DNA of 64,000 nucleotides. Origin: CAXXHQ01 sp963665265 (GTDB taxonomy: Bacteria > Planctomycetota > Planctomycetia > Pirellulales > Thermoguttaceae). This document shows, piece after piece, positions 51,801 to 62,100 of this stretch; positions within the stretch are counted from its first letter, which is position 1, and the number at the start of each line of letters is the position of its first letter. The notes under the pieces were generated by a model. It was not told the DNA's origin, ran no database searches, and saw only the letters and a program-made list of their open reading frames with translations. The stretch spans positions 3,658,001-3,722,000 of the forward strand of contig OY762224.2 of NCBI GenBank assembly GCA_963665265.2, written 5' to 3'. The translations under genes were made by a program, and so were the position numbers.

Positions 51801-54795
51801 TCAAGCCGGTTTCGCCGACGCCAACCATAATAACGCGGGAGGTGCCAACCTTGGTCAACGCATAGCCGTTGCCCGTGAAGTAGGAGCCCGTCTCGCGACC
51901 GATATCCCAGCGTCCGGCGGAGGCGCCGATCGTGGTGTTACCGTTCAAGACGACGCGTTGCACGGCGTTAAAGACGTCGGTGGTGGAGGAGCTAGTAATG
52001 GCGCCGAGGCCGTTCACGCCGGCGCCGCTAACAGCAATAACCCTGGCGCCGACGGTGGTGCCGTTGACGTCCAAGGTGGCGCCGGAGGCGATCGTCGTCG
52101 TGCCTGCAGCGGTGCTGCCAACGGAAAACCCAGTCCCGAGCTTCACCGTGCCGGCGGAAATCGCCATGGCTCCGGAGAAGGAATTCGAGGCGGACAAGGT
52201 CAAGACGCCCGCGCCAAGCTTCGTCACGCTACCGACGCCGCTGATCTCATTGGAAATCGTATAATCGTCGGGACGATTAACGATTAAGGCGCCGTTATCG
52301 ACGATTGCGGCCGTTCCGACGCTACCGGCTCCGACGGTGACGCCGTCGCCCAACTGGAGCGTGCCGGCGTTGATCGTGGTCGTGCCGGAGTACGTGTTCG
52401 TGCCGACGTTGGCGACGATCAACTTGCTCGTACCGCTCTTCGTCAAGCCGCCGCGACCGGCAATAACGCCGGATCCGTTGATCATGTAGTTTTTCGTATT
52501 TGAATCCACCGTGATGGAACCTGGAGTAATAATGGCGGTGCCAATGGTAACGGTAGTGGCGGAGCCAGAATCGTTGAAGGTCACGTAATCCAAATCGTAG
52601 TAGAACTTATCGGAGGCGCTCGCCCAATTGGCCGACGAAGTCCCCGCAGTCCATGTGCTGCCGGCCGTACCGGTCCAAGTGACGTTCAAGGGAGATCCGA
52701 CGACGGTCAACTGAACCAAAGAGGTCGTATTGCTGACCTTGAAGGATTGGCGAGTCGTCGCGCCCAAGCCGCTCAACGTGAAGTTGGAGGAAGCGCCGCT
52801 AATTGAACCGCAGTTGAACAACGTATAGGTGCCGTTGGTCAAAACGCCGTCAACAGGATTGATCTGCAGCGTCGTCGTGTTGGCAGAGTTGATGGTAAAC
52901 GCACCGTTCACTCTCACCAAGTCGTTGCTGCCAGTGGCGGAATTCGACAAATCGAACGCGACAATACCGCCAGCGTTTGCGCCGACCGTCAAGTTTTGCA
53001 CGGAAAGCGTGCCGTAAGTTCCGCTCATGCCAGGGGCAATCATGCCGTAGGAGCCGAGAGAGACCGCACCAGTAACGGAGCCAAAGCCCCGCAACGTTTG
53101 ATACGCCGTTGCGGCAGTGCCCGCGCCGGAGCCGCCGAGCACGAACCCGGACGTCTGGGCGGAAAGGTCGAGGACGGCTCCGGAGTTAACCGTGAGGCTA
53201 GTCGCTCGAGTGAGAGTCGCGGCGGAGCCAAGCTTCAACGTTCCGGCGTTCACCGTGAGGCCGCCGGCAGTGTTCATCGCGCCGTTGAGGCTCCAAACGC
53301 CGGAACCCGTCTTGAGAACGTCAATTTGACCGGTAGTTTGCGTGCCCGGACCAATATCGCCGGTCACGACGCCGTCACTGGCGCCAGCCAAAATAAACAT
53401 GCGGTTGGAGGTATAGGTGGAGTTGTTGAAAACGTTTGCTAAAGTCAACGTGCCGGAATCGGACTGAACCATCGAGTAGGTTCCATCTTCGGCAACGTAT
53501 ATATTACCGGTAATCGAATTGTTACCGCTTTCGTTGACGATATGGGCGGCGGTGGAGCCACTGCGTCCGCGAAGGTAAAAAGCTTCTGCAATGGTGACAT
53601 TGTTGGCGAGAGCCAATCTTCCGTCATAGGTTCCGCCGCTGATCGCACGAGTGGCGAAGCTGGTCAAGGCGTTGGAGTTCGTAACCTTTAACGTACCGTT
53701 ATAGATGTAAACGTAGGAAGTAGCGCCATTTGTGCCTGCAGTTCCCGTGTTTCCCATAACCCAAGTGCCGGAACCGGTCTTGAGTATCGAGACGCTGGCG
53801 CCGGAGCCGCCCAACCCAACGCCGACGGTGCCGTTAAAATACCCCATGCCGCCGCCCGCGTCACCACGTAGCACGACGTTACGAGTAGAAGTAGTGGCGC
53901 TCAATAGTGCGCCTATGGATCCCGTGAAAGTCAGCGAGCCGTTCGCGTCGGCGCCTGCGTCAATGACCGTATAAGAACCGCCGGACGACAGGTACATGGT
54001 GCTGGCAAGAGTATTCGTGCCGCTTAAGTTAACGATGTGGGATGTAAGAGTTGAAGCGGCCGGCATGTAACCGACCGTGGGCGTATCAATAGACCCTGTA
54101 TTGTTCGTCTTTTTCGGAATGATTCGGATGGTATTTGAGAAAGTTACGCCGTTGGCAAGTTCTAATCTAGCGTCGGTTGACGTCGTGGCGCTGGTACTAT
54201 AAAAGTTTCCGCCGATACCAAGGGTGGCGGATCCCAAAGCCGCGGAGTTGGTGATGCGCAAGGCGCCGCCGACGGGCGCGTTGTTCCCGTTGTCGCTGCT
54301 GCCAACCCAAAACGTCGTGTTCGCGTCGAGAGAGTTGGCCGAGTTAAGAATCAGCGTACCGGAACCACGTTTCGAGAGAGTCAAGATCGTCTCGGTTCCG
54401 CTAGCGGTAACGGCAAGAGGAGCCGACAAAGTGGTCGTCGCGCTCGTCGCCACTGTAATCGTGCTGCTGTTTGCGAAAGTGAGCGTGCCGCCGGTCAAAG
54501 CGTAGCCGGACGTATTGAAGGTGAGGCCGCTATTTTTAATGCCCCCGGCGTTGACGGCGACGGTTCCAGCAGTCCCTTGGAAGACGGCGGCGTCGGTGCC
54601 CGCAGCGGTCCAGATAGTGTTAAGCACGCCGCTTGTGGTGGAAGCCCATGCCGTCGTGGTCGTATCCCACGCGCCGGAACCGCCGCTAAGGCCGTTCCAG
54701 TAGAGCGTGGCCGCTTGGGACGCGCTCGCCGTTAGTAGCAACGCCGCTGCCGTCAAAGCGACGACAAGCTTGGCGCCATGCAATCTTTTCGTCAT
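48805..54795 (-). CDS. Giant autotransporter-repeat PEP-CTERM surface protein 2
   Basis: 1996 residues with the same plan as gene 1: signal peptide ending A-S-Q-A, beta-helix repeats of the autotransporter-associated type, and an identical 26-residue PEP-CTERM end. The first about 950 residues differ from gene 1 and resemble gene 3 more. From there to about 1564 the sequence is nearly identical to gene 1, and the last 130 residues are also very close. This mosaic is what recombination between paralogs produces. AGGAAAGGG precedes the ATG. A lone Cys occurs in G-D-F-C-V-Q-G. Secreted surface protein; function inferred from architecture only. Confidence 0.88.
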   Translation of the reverse strand: MTKRLHGAKLVVALTAAALLLTASASQAATLYWNGLSGGSGAWDTTTTAWASTTSGVLNTIWTAAGTDAAVFQGTAGTVAVNAGGIKNSGLTFNTSGYALTGGTLTFANSSTITVATSATTTLSAPLAVTASGTETILTLSKRGSGTLILNSANSLDANTTFWVGSSDNGNNAPVGGALRITNSAALGSATLGIGGNFYSTSATTSTDARLELANGVTFSNTIRIIPKKTNNTGSIDTPTVGYMPAASTLTSHIVNLSGTNTLASTMYLSSGGSYTVIDAGADANGSLTFTGSIGALLSATTSTRNVVLRGDAGGGMGYFNGTVGVGLGGSGASVSILKTGSGTWVMGNTGTAGTNGATSYVYIYNGTLKVTNSNALTSFATRAISGGTYDGRLALANNVTIAEAFYLRGRSGSTAAHIVNESGNNSITGNIYVAEDGTYSMVQSDSGTLTLANVFNNSTYTSNRMFILAGASDGVVTGDIGPGTQTTGQIDVLKTGSGVWSLNGAMNTAGGLTVNAGTLKLGSAATLTRATSLTVNSGAVLDLSAQTSGFVLGGSGAGTAATAYQTLRGFGSVTGAVSLGSYGMIAPGMSGTYGTLSVQNLTVGANAGGIVAFDLSNSATGSNDLVRVNGAFTINSANTTTLQINPVDGVLTNGTYTLFNCGSISGASSNFTLSGLGATTRQSFKVSNTTSLVQLTVVGSPLNVTWTGTAGSTWTAGTSSANWASASDKFYYDLDYVTFNDSGSATTVTIGTAIITPGSITVDSNTKNYMINGSGVIAGRGGLTKSGTSKLIVANVGTNTYSGTTTINAGTLQLGDGVTVGAGSVGTAAIVDNGALIVNRPDDYTISNEISGVGSVTKLGAGVLTLSASNSFSGAMAISAGTVKLGTGFSVGSTAAGTTTIASGATLDVNGTTVGARVIAVSGAGVNGLGAITSSSTTDVFNAVQRVVLNGNTTIGASAGRWDIGRETGSYFTGNGYALTKVGTSRVIMVGVGETGLSALNVNEGDFCVQGSTILGTSGSLASVSVASGATFSYWGSINVGNNVALATGGSIGTLLTDAAAGTFSGNVTFAGSGNVTVAGTSTAVFTGAVTSPALYKLGSGTAAFTVANWSGVTTVGSGTLQFGNGGALTYGLTADVMNESTSAVIFNSNNAVTIGNNFVVGSSASAYGLTYAGSGTYRAHGANTYTGATNVNNSATLLLDEVGMPQALSATSGLTISGGSVKSKLTLTSSSSSGSTLSVGPTGMDAITLGGRQPAYVYAHILNEQGKNTISSSINLTSGGDRYVIQSDSGTLVLNGNITNTNTVTARYLYLQGAGAGEIRGSITDGTNSPVNVIKSGAGTWVFASPQTYTGSTTINAGKLTLSGGNLVGSVFVNSGATLYAEGSSLSFGNATVSQVVGGSGTILAPAGISFAEASSGSTFIAPGGNYSIGTLTFDMQGNSLVLTSGATLNIDVSGTASDLLMVNGNESGTLGNAKLNVTFLGSPLKSSYKIVTATSPLSNAISAANITNNTRYTLSTAIGTGLTESQSLSLIVSGSNASLVWNGASSTGVWNVKGDTTSWMNGSSPDAYYDADSVTFNDASTYTTVTLNTTVFPQTVTFTGTSNYTLSGTGKISGASSIVKDGSGTLTISTYNDNVGGALVKGGVLTYGSTAIIAALTSNITVSGSGSLNVCGTAGLTPFTNEIHIAGSGFNNQGALFATVGPNWEYAVVNKLVLDADASIGTGDVWRWDIAPGTGGYVTGNGHTLTKVGSGQIFIKDVGDTGFGDIKVEAGILGFQSNIGLGTTTGTAYVSNGATLSFYNVGSYFPTVSKNVKLLNGGTLSISAGSALTLAGKITLEGSANVNNSIAATLSGTVSGSGIVKGGTASLTLLGVQSLSGTTAVTSGNLLLGGNGTLNAVTVAGSSSLVLTTGGTHTINSIVSTASTVAVNGDAVVTVGTLVADSLVLGGTTGEETPTTVTNGAVSAVNAVPEPSTFVLLGIAAAGLGFGWIRRRR
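50104..51818 (-). repeat. 1.7-kb near-identical block, copy in PEP-CTERM gene 2
   Basis: Partner of 43127-44841. The substitutions I can see are at offset-equivalent positions such as CCCCTTGACC versus CCCATTAACC and GGAGGGAGAGG versus GGAGGACGAGG. Confidence 0.85.
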
Positions 54796-54889
54796 ACAAG
54801 TAACCCTTTCCTAAGTAGTACCAAAACGCAGTGAAATTCCGACGCGAAACGGAGTTCGCCGTTTCAGAATTTCCGCTTGATGCAAATTG
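54796..54889 (-). promoter_or_regulatory. Conserved leader of PEP-CTERM gene 2
   Basis: Coding strand: TTTGCATCAAGCGGAAATTCTG, a variable hairpin-like middle, then TTTCACTGCGTTTTGG and CTACTTAGGAAAGGG before the ATG. Aligns with the leaders of genes 1 and 3. Confidence 0.7.
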
Positions 54890-56051
54890 ATCGCAACCGA
54901 CGAGAACCGATTCGCCCAACATGGCCATCGAATGCAGCCGACTTAATCCGGTATAAGCGGCCAAATCCGAAGCCTATCGCGAAAGAGCGCTCGTAAAACG
55001 CAACCAACCGCGAACCCGCAATTGCGTGTTCGAGGTTGAAAAAAATCCTTAGTTTCAAAACCAACGTCGCGAAGATCGAACTGTTTATGGTAATCGAGGA
55101 AACAAACCGCAGTGAAAGCGGAAGTAACCGCGAGAAGCGTCGGACAATCGTCAGTGCTGTTAGATGCTAAGTTAAGCCAACAAAATGCGGAGAAAGGAAA
55201 TCGAAAACCGAAAATCACAAAAGCGTTCTTGGAGCGAACGACGGACGGCATGCACAAAAACAGGAACGAGACAAGTCCACAATCACTACAACTGAGGCGA
55301 ATACTACTCCATAGAGTTCGCATACCACCAACTAACTACCGTCATTCTAATCAAGGGAGTAAAATTCGCAAGAGTTTGTTTCACAGAAAAAAGCTCTAAG
55401 TGCAAACTGCGATTACTTATAATTAACGACAAGGCAAGCGTTTTCTAATTTATGCAAAAAAATTGCGCATGCGAAAATACCAAATTGCGCATGACAATCC
55501 GTTTCAACCATTGTGAGAGCAACCGAAAAACTCAAACGCCCCCCCCCCCTTACAGTAGGAGCTCATCCCAACATCTTTTTTTGTTTTGAGTTAGGTCGCA
55601 TGTATCACCCAATTCTCACTGTGCCCCAAGGCAGTCTCCGCATCGGACGGCTGTCGCCCCAATCAGTCATTTAACGCCAACTTGCTTCAAGCGTCCCGAA
55701 TAACCGATGACTAGCCCCCCCCTTTTTATAGCAGAATCACCTCCCCCGCCCTGGAGTCAGAGGATCTGTCGCAGCAAAATTATCCCCGCCGCGCGACAAT
55801 CGTTGACTTGAGAGCTAATAATCACACTCCTCTCAAACGAGGTTATTTCCTCAGAAATTTTGGAATAGTCTCATCCATTTCCTTCGCCAACGCCGGCACT
55901 GCTCGGCATACCAGTAATTTGCGTTCGAGGGATTTCGAGCCATACGATCTTACATCGCACAAAGCGCCGCCCGTGTTCGACAAACGCGAGAGCGAACGCC
56001 TTCGTTCCTTCCTTTCGTGCGGCTGTGCAAAGAGGCGAAACAAGCGGCGCC
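54890..56051. other. Region between PEP-CTERM genes 3 and 2
   Basis: About 1.16 kb without a supported gene; open frames at 55112 and 55808 have no family features. It has patches homologous to the gene 1 upstream region near 54940-55010, the motif CTAAGT-x4-ACTGCGATTA near 55397, a direct repeat AAATTGCGCATG (about 26 bp apart, near 55460 and 55486), the C11 tract at 55539 and a C8 run at 55715. Confidence 0.5.
55529..55605. repeat. C11 homopolymer with flanking inverted words
   Basis: Eleven consecutive C at 55539-55549. AACTCAAAC before it and GTTTTGAGTT after it are near reverse complements. It lies 744 bp upstream of the PEP-CTERM gene 2 start. Confidence 0.75.
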
Positions 56052-56106
56052 TCGCAAAAAGAAAAGCCCCTTCAATATTAAGAATTGAAGGGGCTTTATT
56101 TTTTAA
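56052..56106 (-). terminator. Terminator of PEP-CTERM gene 3 (family variant)
   Basis: A 14-bp stem AAAGCCCCTTCAAT / ATTGAAGGGGCTTT with a 7-nt loop. T-runs flank both sides, so it can act in both directions. Confidence 0.85.
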
Positions 56107-56140
56107 TCATGCCGTTATTGAAACGGCTTAGCGTTCATCT

Positions 56141-59100
56141 TTAACGACGACGAATCGAAGCGAAGGCCAAGCCCGCCGCAGCGACGCCGAGGAGGACGAA
56201 GGTCGAGGGTTCGGGAACCGCGTTGACGGCGGTAACCGCGCCGTCCGTAACTGTCGTGGTTTCATCGCCGGTCGTTCCGCCGAGCACCAACGAATCGGCA
56301 ACCAACGTGCCGACAGTGACGACCGCGTCGCCGTTGACGGCGACAACGCCGGCGCCCACGACGCTGTTCGCGGAGTGCGTGCTTCCGGCAGAGAGAATCA
56401 ACTTGGCGCCGCTGGAGACGGCGACATCGGCCAACGTGCCGCTGCCGCTCAAAATGAGCGAGCCAGCAGTAACGGAAGTGGTGTCGGAAAGCGTTTGCGG
56501 CCCGGTCAACGTCAAGGCGGCGGAACCGCTCTTGAGGAAGCCGACGCCGGAAACAGTACCGTTAAGAGTCGTGGCGACGTTTGTGGCAATCGTGGCAGAG
56601 CCGCTAACCAAGGCAAGGTTACCGTTGATCGTCACGGCGGAACCGGAAGAAACCGTCATGCGGCTTCCGCCGTAAAGCACGACGTTCTTCGACATAACTT
56701 GTCCCGGATTGGTTCCGACGCCCCAGAAGCCCAACGTGGCTCCGTTCGCGACGAAAGCGGTTCCGGAAGCGGTTCCCATTCCAATAATATCTTGGAACCC
56801 GAGGATTCCGGCCTGAACGTAAACGTTCCCGAAACCGGTATCGCCGACGTTCTTAATCCAAATTTCCCCGGAGCCGACTTTTGTGAGGTCGTGGCCGTTG
56901 CCTTGAACATAGCCGGTGCCGCTGGGAGCAATATCCCATCGTCCAACGTTTCCGGTGCCGATGGTGGCATCGCCATCCAAGACAAGCTTGGAAAGGGCGT
57001 TGTAATTGCCGGTCGCCTGAGTGGCGTACAGGGCGCCTAAACCGTTGACGCCTGCGCCGGCGATTCGGATTTCGGCGGTGAAGACCTTGTTTGCGGTCGT
57101 CCCCGAAACGTCAACCGAAGCGCCGTTACGAACGGTAATCGATCCCGCGGCGCTGGTTACGGCGGCCGCCGAGGCGTAGGAAAGGACGCCGCCGTCGACA
57201 ATCACGCCGCCGGTCGAGTCGTCACGGGCGATAAGGGTAGCCGTGCCGGCTCCGCTCTTGAAGAGCGTGCCGGAACCGGTAATCTTTCCGGTGCCGGATA
57301 AGGTATAGCCATTCGCGCCGGCAAAGGTCACCGAGGCGGGGGCAACCGTTCCGTTCAAGGTCACCACGTTGCACGCGGAGGAATCGTTAAACGTCACGGA
57401 GTCGCCGTTATAGAACACGTCGGCGGCCGCGCCATTCACCCAGAAGCTCGAGGTTTTCACGTCCCAAGCCGCCGCGGTCGAAGAACCGGTCCACACGAGG
57501 TTCGCGCTGGAACCGAGAAGTGACAACAAAAGGTTATTTCCGCTGGTTTTAGTGGTTAACGTACCGCGAATAGCGAGAGCCGCAGTGATATTGGACGCGT
57601 TGATCGACGCGCCCAAACCTTGCGTGGTCATGATCGTCCAAGTGGACGAACCAGCAGCAGGCGTGGTAAGGAAATTAACGTTCAGAGCAACGTCGGCCAA
57701 ACCGGAGCCGACCGCGCCAGTAACGTTAATCACGTCGCTTGCAGTTCCGTTAACGTCGATATTCAACGTGACGCCGGAATTTAATCCCAAGACGCCGCCG
57801 TTCGGATCGATCGTGAACGAACCGACTACGCCGCTTCCGCCTGCGGAGATGTAGGCGCGAGGCGAGTTCCCGGAGGCATCCAAGAACATACTGGACGCGT
57901 ATTCCGAGCTCGACGCTTTCAGCGTTCCCGAGGCGTTAATCAAAGTGCTTACGGTTCCCAAAGCGGTATTGACGGCGTTCTGTGTCCCCCAGAGCAGAGT
58001 CGCGCCAGAGGCGATCGACACGGAGCCGGTCACACTTGCGACTCCGTTCACGAACAACGTGCCGCCGCGAACGTAGGCGCCGCCGGAAATCGTTCCGCCG
58101 TCCACTTGCAGTAAGCCAGCATTAACGACGGTGGAACCGGTGTAGGTAATGCCGCCAAGAGCCCACGTGCCGCTATCGCTTTTGATAACGCTGGTATAGT
58201 ACGTTTTTGTGGGATGATTAAGAACCGACCCCACGTAGCCGTAACCGGCGCCTTGCAAATTCAAATCGCAGTTATTGTAGTTATTCGATCCGACGATAGT
58301 CTGGATCGCAAGCGTTCCGGAGTCGGACTGCATAATGTATTGGTTATAACTATTTGAAGAGGCCCAGCCCAAGTAGATCGGCGAGGCTATGTAGTTATAT
58401 CCGCTCGCATTGAGAATCTGCGCGGCGAGAGAGGCCGTGCTATGCGCACCGATCTTGATCACACCCGCGACGCCGGTATCGCCGATAAAGAGCTGATTCT
58501 GCGAATCGCCGCTCGATCTCAGGACCACCTTCGCGCTGGCGGTGGAACCGCCTCCGATCACTAAACCGGTCGAATAATACATCGCATTGATCATATCCGC
58601 GGCGTCGAGTTCCAACGTGGCGTTGCCGTTGACGGACAGCGCACCGTAATAGTTGGAGCTAGCGCTCTTGAACTTGTAGAGGCCTGAGCCTTGGAAGGTG
58701 ATTCCGTAAGCATAGGCCGTGTCTCCAATGAAATTATTGGAAATCGTAACTTCGTTGTTTGCGTCAAAGACTATCGCGCTTCCGCCGACGTTGGTGACGT
58801 CGCCGGTAAGAGCGTAGTTCAAAGCGCCGCCGTTGCCGAACTGCATCGTACCGGAGCCGACGGCGGTAACGCCGGTCCAGGTCGCGTTCGTAACGGCCAC
58901 GGCGCCAGAGCTGCTTTTGTTGAAGTTAGCGAGATTATTGAGGGTTCCGGTGAAAACCACGGTGGAACCTCCGGCGACGTCAACATTGGCGTCGGAGTTG
59001 TTGAAATCAATCGCGCCGGCAAAAGTGCTCGCGCCGCCGTTGGTCGAACGCGAACCGATAAACGCGCCGTTCGCGACTGAGACGTTGTTATTCACCGTCG

Positions 59101-62100
59101 CGCCATAAACGCCGATCATAGCGCCGGAAGCGACGTTAATGTTGGCGTAGGATCCGGCGGCGCCGATGACAGTCGAACCTTGAAGGGTGAGCACGCCCTC
59201 ATTGACGTTCAACCCGCCCAAATTGGTTTCGCCGGCGTCAACGATGTAAACGTAATTCGTTCCGACTTTCGTCAAAACGTGTCCGTTGCCGGAAAAGTAT
59301 GATCCGCCGCGTCCGATGTCAAAGCGACCGGCGCTTCCGCCGATCGCGGCGTCGCCGGCCAAGGCGATGCGCTGCACGCCTTGAATTGCATCGGCGGTGG
59401 ACGAATTCGTGATGACGCCGAGACCGTTCACGCCGGAACCGCTCACGACAATCGTTTCAGAACCGGTGGTCAAGGCGTTAATGTCCAAAGTGGCGCCGGA
59501 GGCGATGACGGTGGAGCCGACGGCGCTACCGAGGGCGCCGATCGTGCCGAGGCGCAACGTTCCCGCGACGACGTTCACGTTTCCGTCAAACGAATTCGAG
59601 GCGCTAAGCGTCAGGATATTGGCGCCAAGCTTCGTCAAGTTTCCGGAGCCGCTGATTAGGTTTGCGAACGTGAGGTCGTCGGGACGGTTAATAACCAACG
59701 ATCCGTTATTAACAACCGTATTGGGGCCGAGATTACCGACTCCGGCGGTAACGCCGTCGCCCAATTGAATCGTACCGGCGTTAATCGTCGTCGCGCCGCT
59801 ATAAGAGTTGGTTCCGCTGTTCGCGATCGTCAACGTGCTCGCGCCACTCTTGATCAAGCCGCCCGTGCCGGTAATGCCTCCGATTCCGTTAAACACGTAA
59901 TTTTTAGAGGAGGAGTTGACCGTAACCGAGCCAGGAGCGACGTTAGTCGTCAACGTAACGGTGGTCGAGGATCCTGCGTCTCCGAAAGTGACGTAATCCT
60001 CATCGTAGTAATGCAAATCGGACACGTCCGAACTCGTCCAGTTGTTCGTCGAGGTTCCGGGGGTCCAAGCGCTTCCGCCCGCACCGGTCCAAACGACGTT
60101 CGCCGCAGATCCGGCCTTCACGAAAAGCTGAATCATTTTCGAAGCGGCGTTCAGCGTCAGGTATTTCTGTTGGCGCGAAGTCGTGCTGATGACAATGCCT
60201 TCCGCTTGGAAATTCGCCAAGGTTCCGGTCAAGGAACCGTAAGAAATCAGGTTATAGCTACCTTCCGACAGCGCCCCGCCCAGAAGATTAAAGCGAAGCG
60301 TCGTTTTATTAAGGTTATCGATATTTAAGGCGCCGGTAACTTTGAGCAAGTCATTTGAGCCAGACGCTGAACCGGATAAATCGATCGCAATGACGCCGCC
60401 GGCGTAAGAGCCGACGGTGAGATTATCGATGCTGGGAGAAGTTCCTACCACGCCGACGGCGCCAGGCGCAATAACGCCGTAGGAGCCAAGAACGACCGTT
60501 CCTTTCACGGTTCCGCCTGAACCTTGCAAGCAGACCGGCGCAGCGGCGGAAGTGCCGGCCGCAGTGGCGCCGAGCACCCAACCGCTCGTTTGCGCGGTGG
60601 CGTCGAGCACGGCGCCAGCATTAACTTTAACGGCCGAGGCCTTCACGATCGCGTTCGAGCCGAGGGCCAAAACGCCGCTGTTCGCGGTAAGGCTGCCGGC
60701 GCTATTCATCGTGCCGTCGAATGTCCAAGTACCGGAGCCGGATTTCACGAGATTGACTTGGCCCACCTGTTGCGAGCCAGTACCGACGATGCCGTTAACG
60801 ATTCCGTAACCGGTTCCCGTCAAAGTGACCTCGCTGTTCGTCGTCGAGGCAGAGTAGTTTAGAATGTTACCGATCGTAAGCGTTCCGCTGCCCGATTGGA
60901 CCGTAGCGTAAAGGCCGTCTTCAGTCGTGACTCGCAACTCGGAAATCGAATTATTTCCGCTTTCGTTGACGATGTGCGCCGCGCTGGTCGAATTACGACC
61001 GCGCAGGTAAACCGATTGCGCGATCGAGACGTCGTTGGCGAGCGCTAGATTTCCCGTGAAATCGTAGCCAAGCACCGCTCGGGTGGAGAAGCTCGCCAAA
61101 GAGCTGGAATTAATGACCTTCAACGTTCCGTAATAGACATAGAGGTTTTGCGAACCAAGATTGCTTCCGTTCAAAACCCAAGTTCCGGAGCCCGACTTGA
61201 CCACCGAGGCGCTCGGAGCGGAGGTGTTCGCGCTGGAGAGATAGCCGACGCCGCCGGTGGAATCTCCGCGCAAATAGAGAATTCGAGAATTACTCGATGT
61301 TTTGATTTGGCCTGCAATATTCAAAACGCCGTTCGGATCGGCGCCTGCGTCAAAGATCGCGTAGTTTCCTCCTGTGCTGATAGACATGGTCCCGGTCCAG
61401 GTATTTACGCCGCTATAGTTGATGATATGCGCGGGTATTAGCGCATCCGGCGCCGTCGTGAGGTCACAAGGCACACCTGAGGAGTTCCTCCGTTGTCTAA
61501 CCGCGATGTTGTTCGCAATTGAGACTCCCCCCGCCAACTGAATGGCGCTCACAGAATTGATGTCGCCTTGGAGGGAAATACTTGCGGCCCCCAACGCCTG
61601 GGAATTGGCGATTCGCAATGTGGCGTTCGTATCGACGTAGAACGTAACATTCGCGCCAAGCGTGGTTGAAACGCCGCTGAGAACAGTGGTGCCGCTACCG
61701 GTCGGCTTCAGAGTATATGCAGTCGTTGCGCTATAGCTCTGAATGGCGATCGGCGCGGAGATGGTGGCCGTAACTCCGGACGCGACGTTAAAGGTCGAAC
61801 CGCCGCTCGCCAGAGAGAGAGTTCCCGTCCCAGATAGGACATAGCCATCCGTATTGAAGGTGAGGTTTCCCGCGGAAATCCCAGCGGAGCCAAGAGCGAC
61901 GACGCCGCCGGAAGCTCCGCCGAACACAGCGGTATTTGCGTTTACGGCGCCCGAAGGCCAAACAGTCGTGAAAGCGGTGCCGGTCGCGGAAGTCGCCCAA
62001 GCGGCCGTAACAGTATCCCACGCGCCGGCTCCTCCGCTGGCGCCGTACCAATAGTACGTAGCCGCCTGAGAGGCGGTCGTCGCGAGTAACAACGCCGCCG

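Noticed and set aside
51427..52287. 286-codon and several similar plus-strand open frames within the PEP-CTERM genes
   Set aside because: Arg/Gly-rich readings of the opposite strand of repeat-coding DNA; equivalents appear in each paralog at the same place.
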